Source: Camarhynchus parvulus
Taxonomy: Eukaryota; Chordata; Aves; Passeriformes; Thraupidae
DNA: 64,000 bases
Direction of reading: 5' to 3'
Assembly (NCBI RefSeq): GCF_901933205.1
Contig: NC_044584.1
Location: 11,573,001-11,637,000 of the forward strand
A program made the position numbers and the translations under genes. The notes beneath the pieces are model-generated. The model was not told the DNA's origin, ran no database searches, and saw only the letters and a list, made by a program, of their open reading frames with translations. Positions 24,519 to 64,000 of this stretch are shown in pieces; position 1 is the first letter of the stretch; each line of letters begins with the position of its first letter.

Positions 24519-26051
24519 CAAAATTTACTCCACTGAACACTAAATCAGCGGTTAAACTCTTGGTGGATACAGGCAGTTGTTTGTCATAGTATCCAGGTTG
24601 CTTATTTATCCCTGGGTAAATTAATTGGAAGTGTAGTTAAAAATACATTGCTACAATTACCTTTTCCCTTAAGTGATTCATGTTTGTTACCACTGGGATG
24701 CTACTCAGTAATGAAACAAAAAGAATCACTTGCAGCATCACTGGGGCCAAGAATCTGCTTGAATTAATAGGGATGGGTCAGGAAATTTGCAGCAGGTACT
24801 GTTGTTATACTTACAGAAAATAACTTTGTCATGTATTTTGTAATTTTGGATGTCCATCTCAATTATAAAGGACGGGAAAAAATCTGTCAGGGCTCACGGA
24901 ATTCATTGGTTTTGGAAAACTAATTCACTTAAGATGTACAAATGTACATCAGCTGAAAGTCAGACTGATGGCCGGGGGTCATTGCATAGAAGTGGCATTT
25001 TATTGTGATGAAGCCTTGTGATACAATTTTTTCTTTTTGTCCTGAAATTGATCTTGAAATCGCTATGTCTTGCAGGCGCTGCTGATTGAGTGCCAGGCAA
25101 TAGGAGTGGATCAGCAGGATGAGGGCTGCCCAGCGGAGTCCAAGGGAGGCGGCAGGATGCCATCTGTCTGAGGGAAGACTCCAACAGAACCCTGGCATAG
25201 TACGAGGATTTCTAATATGGAAATAGGCACAGGAGAATTTCAGAAGTCTCCTCAGGTCTTGCAGTGGTCTCAAGCCTCAGATATTGCAATTAAAAAAATA
25301 TTTTGTCTACTCATGTCTCTTTGCTGAATACCTGACCAAACTATTATGATTTTTCATAAATGAGGAATAGTCTGCTGTCAGGAATTGGACTTAATGAATC
25401 AGCTATTGTAAGTTTCCAGACCTTGCAGGAGAAATAAAAATACGCCAGAGACAGTGTACGCACCTTTTTTGGGGGAAATGTCCTTAGAATATCTACCAAA
25501 TGGAGGTGACCTTTTTTCTCTCCTCAGAATTGTCTGCCTCCCTGGTAATAGGCTTTGCCAACAGTGGGCACCAAATGCCCTTCCAGCGGCTGTGAAGAGA
25601 GCTCCGGAGGACAGCACAGATAGCCATGGAGATATACGGAAATGTCTCCGGGTTTAGAAGGACACTATTTTGCTTTTGAAATGCATTTTAGAAGGTTCCT
25701 GTGAGGAAGATGGGGAAACCTTCGGGGTTTGGTTAGTGTTTGATTTGGGCCTGGTCAGCTTTCTGCTGATGGCTGCTGAACATCAGACTCCCTGCCACTC
25801 ATGGACGGGTGGCATGCCCTAATGGGAGAAGCGTGGGGATGGGGATCTGCTCCATCCGGACGGACACAGCTCCCTACAGACTCCAGCGGGGCGTGGGGCA
25901 GCACAGACAGACCCGTGCAGAGGGAAGGGGGGATGGCAGCAGGCCAGGGTCCGCCCTCCAGCCTCGCTCCGGTCCTGTCAGCCCCGGCTGCTCCCGGGGC
26001 TCAAGGGCCCCAGGGTCCCCTCACGCCTTGGAAACCTCGGAGCGCCGGGGG
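24519..26051. other. Intergenic sequence left of the SMG1 CpG island
   Basis: No gene recognised. GC content climbs from about 25800 toward the minisatellite and promoter. Confidence 0.5.
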
Positions 26052-26190
26052 CCCCCTCGGGACTCGGGGTCTTCCCCTGGCTCCCCTCGGGACTCGGGGT
26101 CTGGGATCCCCTGGCTCCCCTCGGGACTCAGGGTCTGCGATCCCCGGGCTCCCCTCGGGACTCGGGGTCTGCGATCCCCGGCTCCCCTCA
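26052..26190. repeat. 34-bp GC-rich minisatellite upstream of SMG1
   Basis: Four near-identical copies plus a partial one share the core CTCCCCTCGGGACTCGGGGT. Copies start near 26052, 26081, 26115, 26149 and 26182, a period of 33-34 bp after a shorter first copy. It sits at the outer edge of the SMG1 CpG island. Confidence 0.85.
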
Positions 26191-26304
26191 CAGCTGGGGA
26201 ATGAACCCGCCGCCTCCCGCCGTGTCGTGGGCACACCGGGGCTCCTCAGGCGCCAGGGTGCCCTCGGGGCCTGGGGTACCCTGACCCTCAGGATGGCAGG
26301 ATAG

Positions 26305-26540
26305 CGTCTTGAGCTGCGCCCAGGGAAGGTTTAGGTTGGATATTAGGAAGAAGTTCACAAGAAGGATTAGACTCTGAAATGGGCGGCCCAGGGAGGTGGT
26401 GGAGTCACCGTCCCCGGCGGTGTTTAAGGAAATACTGGACGTGGCACTCAGAGCCATGGTACATTGACGTGGTGATGTTCGCAGAGAGGTTGAACTCGAT
26501 GATCTCAGAGGTCTTTTCCAATCCCAGGGATTCCGCGACC
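26305..26540 (+). mobile_element. CR1 LINE 3' fragment just upstream of the SMG1 promoter
   Basis: The text matches the 3' portion of avian CR1: TTTAGGTTGGATATTAGGAA, GGGCGGCCCAGGGAGGTGG, a GTGGCACTCAGAGCCATGGT-like stretch, then AACTCGATGATCTCAGAGG and TTTTCCAATCCCAGGGATTC. It is 5'-truncated and lies in the sense orientation, ending about 500 bp before the SMG1 start codon. Confidence 0.88.
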
Positions 26541-26823
26541 CCTTCACGCTGCTGGCGTTGGGACGCCCTGGCTGCCCTCCCGCACGGGCTCCCCCGGCAG
26601 CTGGGGGGCTGTCACCGGCTCCCCGCAGGGCCGGGGGCTGACACCCCGGTGACCGCCCGGGGCGGTGCCGCCGCCGGCCAGCCGCTCCCGCGGGAGGCAC
26701 GGGCGGAGAGCAGCGGGGACCCCCCGGGCGGGGATCCCGTCCCGCGGCTGCCGGAGGCGGAGCCACCACCCCCGCGCCCCGTGCCCGCCCTCCCGGCGTG
26801 CCCCGCGGAGGGGCGGGCGGCTC

Positions 26824-26904
26824 ATGTCCGCCATCCCGGCGTGCTGCGCGCCCGGGCAGCAGCCGGAGCAGCCGCGACGGCCGCGTCCCCTCCCTGCGCT
26901 GTGA
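26824..26904 (+). promoter_or_regulatory. Possible second upstream ORF (26 codons) in the SMG1 leader
   Basis: ATG at 26824 opens 26 codons (MSAIPACCAPGQ and on) to a TGA at 26902. It is in the same frame as SMG1 but closed before the SMG1 start. It matters only if transcription starts upstream of 26824, which the sequence does not settle. Confidence 0.3.
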
Positions 26905-27019
26905 GACAGCAGCACCGCCCGCGGAGCGCGAGTGAGGAGCCGCCGCCCGCGCCTCTCCCCCCGCGTCCTCCTGCTCCTGCTGCTCCTCCGCCCTGTCCCG
27001 CGCCGCTGCCCGGCCGGCC

Positions 27020-27039
27020 ATGCCGTCTCGGGCAAGGTA

Positions 27040-27040
<1 letters not shown>
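27020..27040 (+). promoter_or_regulatory. Six-codon upstream ORF whose stop overlaps the SMG1 start codon
   Basis: ATG at 27020 has G at -3 and C at +4. It opens a six-codon frame (MPSRAR) that stops at TAA 27038-27040. The last A of that stop is the first base of the SMG1 ATG, giving TAATG. If the mRNA starts upstream of 27020, scanning ribosomes meet this ORF first. Main-ORF translation would then need leaky scanning or reinitiation. Transcript extent is inferred, not seen. Confidence 0.6.
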
Positions 27041-63986
<36,946 letters not shown>

Positions 63987-64000
63987 GTAAGTGTAGATTT

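Overview
The window is bird nuclear DNA. Three things point to this: 5'-truncated CR1 LINE fragments with the typical 3' ends, compact introns, and a very close match to the vertebrate gene SMG1. Nothing looks bacterial, viral or plasmid-like. I cannot fix the species.

Layout. Positions 1 to about 26.0 kb hold no protein gene I can support. This stretch contains two GC-rich islands (about 2.3-2.8 kb and 10.6-11.2 kb), a CpG-bearing 27/28-bp minisatellite (4490-4963) fused to a 1.2 kb tract almost free of G on the + strand (4964-6205), a CR1 fragment (7659-7992), a likely MIR fossil (24418-24518) and several AT-rich blocks that may be conserved non-coding DNA. From about 26.05 to 27.45 kb lies a CpG island with a 34-bp minisatellite, a CR1 fragment and the SMG1 promoter.

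From 27040 to the right edge, the + strand carries the 5' half of SMG1, the phosphatidylinositol 3-kinase-related kinase of nonsense-mediated mRNA decay (NMD). I placed 33 coding exons. Splice phases agree across all 32 complete introns and the exons sum to 5055 nt, or 1685 residues. Human SMG1 has about 3660 residues, so the window holds the N-terminal HEAT-repeat solenoid and much of the FAT domain. The rest of FAT, the kinase domain, the C-terminal insertion and FATC lie beyond position 64000.

SMG1 phosphorylates UPF1 and works with SMG8 and SMG9, which contact the N-terminal half encoded here. The most interesting local signals are a six-codon upstream ORF whose stop overlaps the SMG1 start codon (TAATG), a possible truncated HEAT-only isoform through read-through into intron 21, the composite satellite at 4.5-6.2 kb, and a cluster of CTCF, CRE, MEF2 and X-box-like motifs near 10.8 kb with no gene attached.
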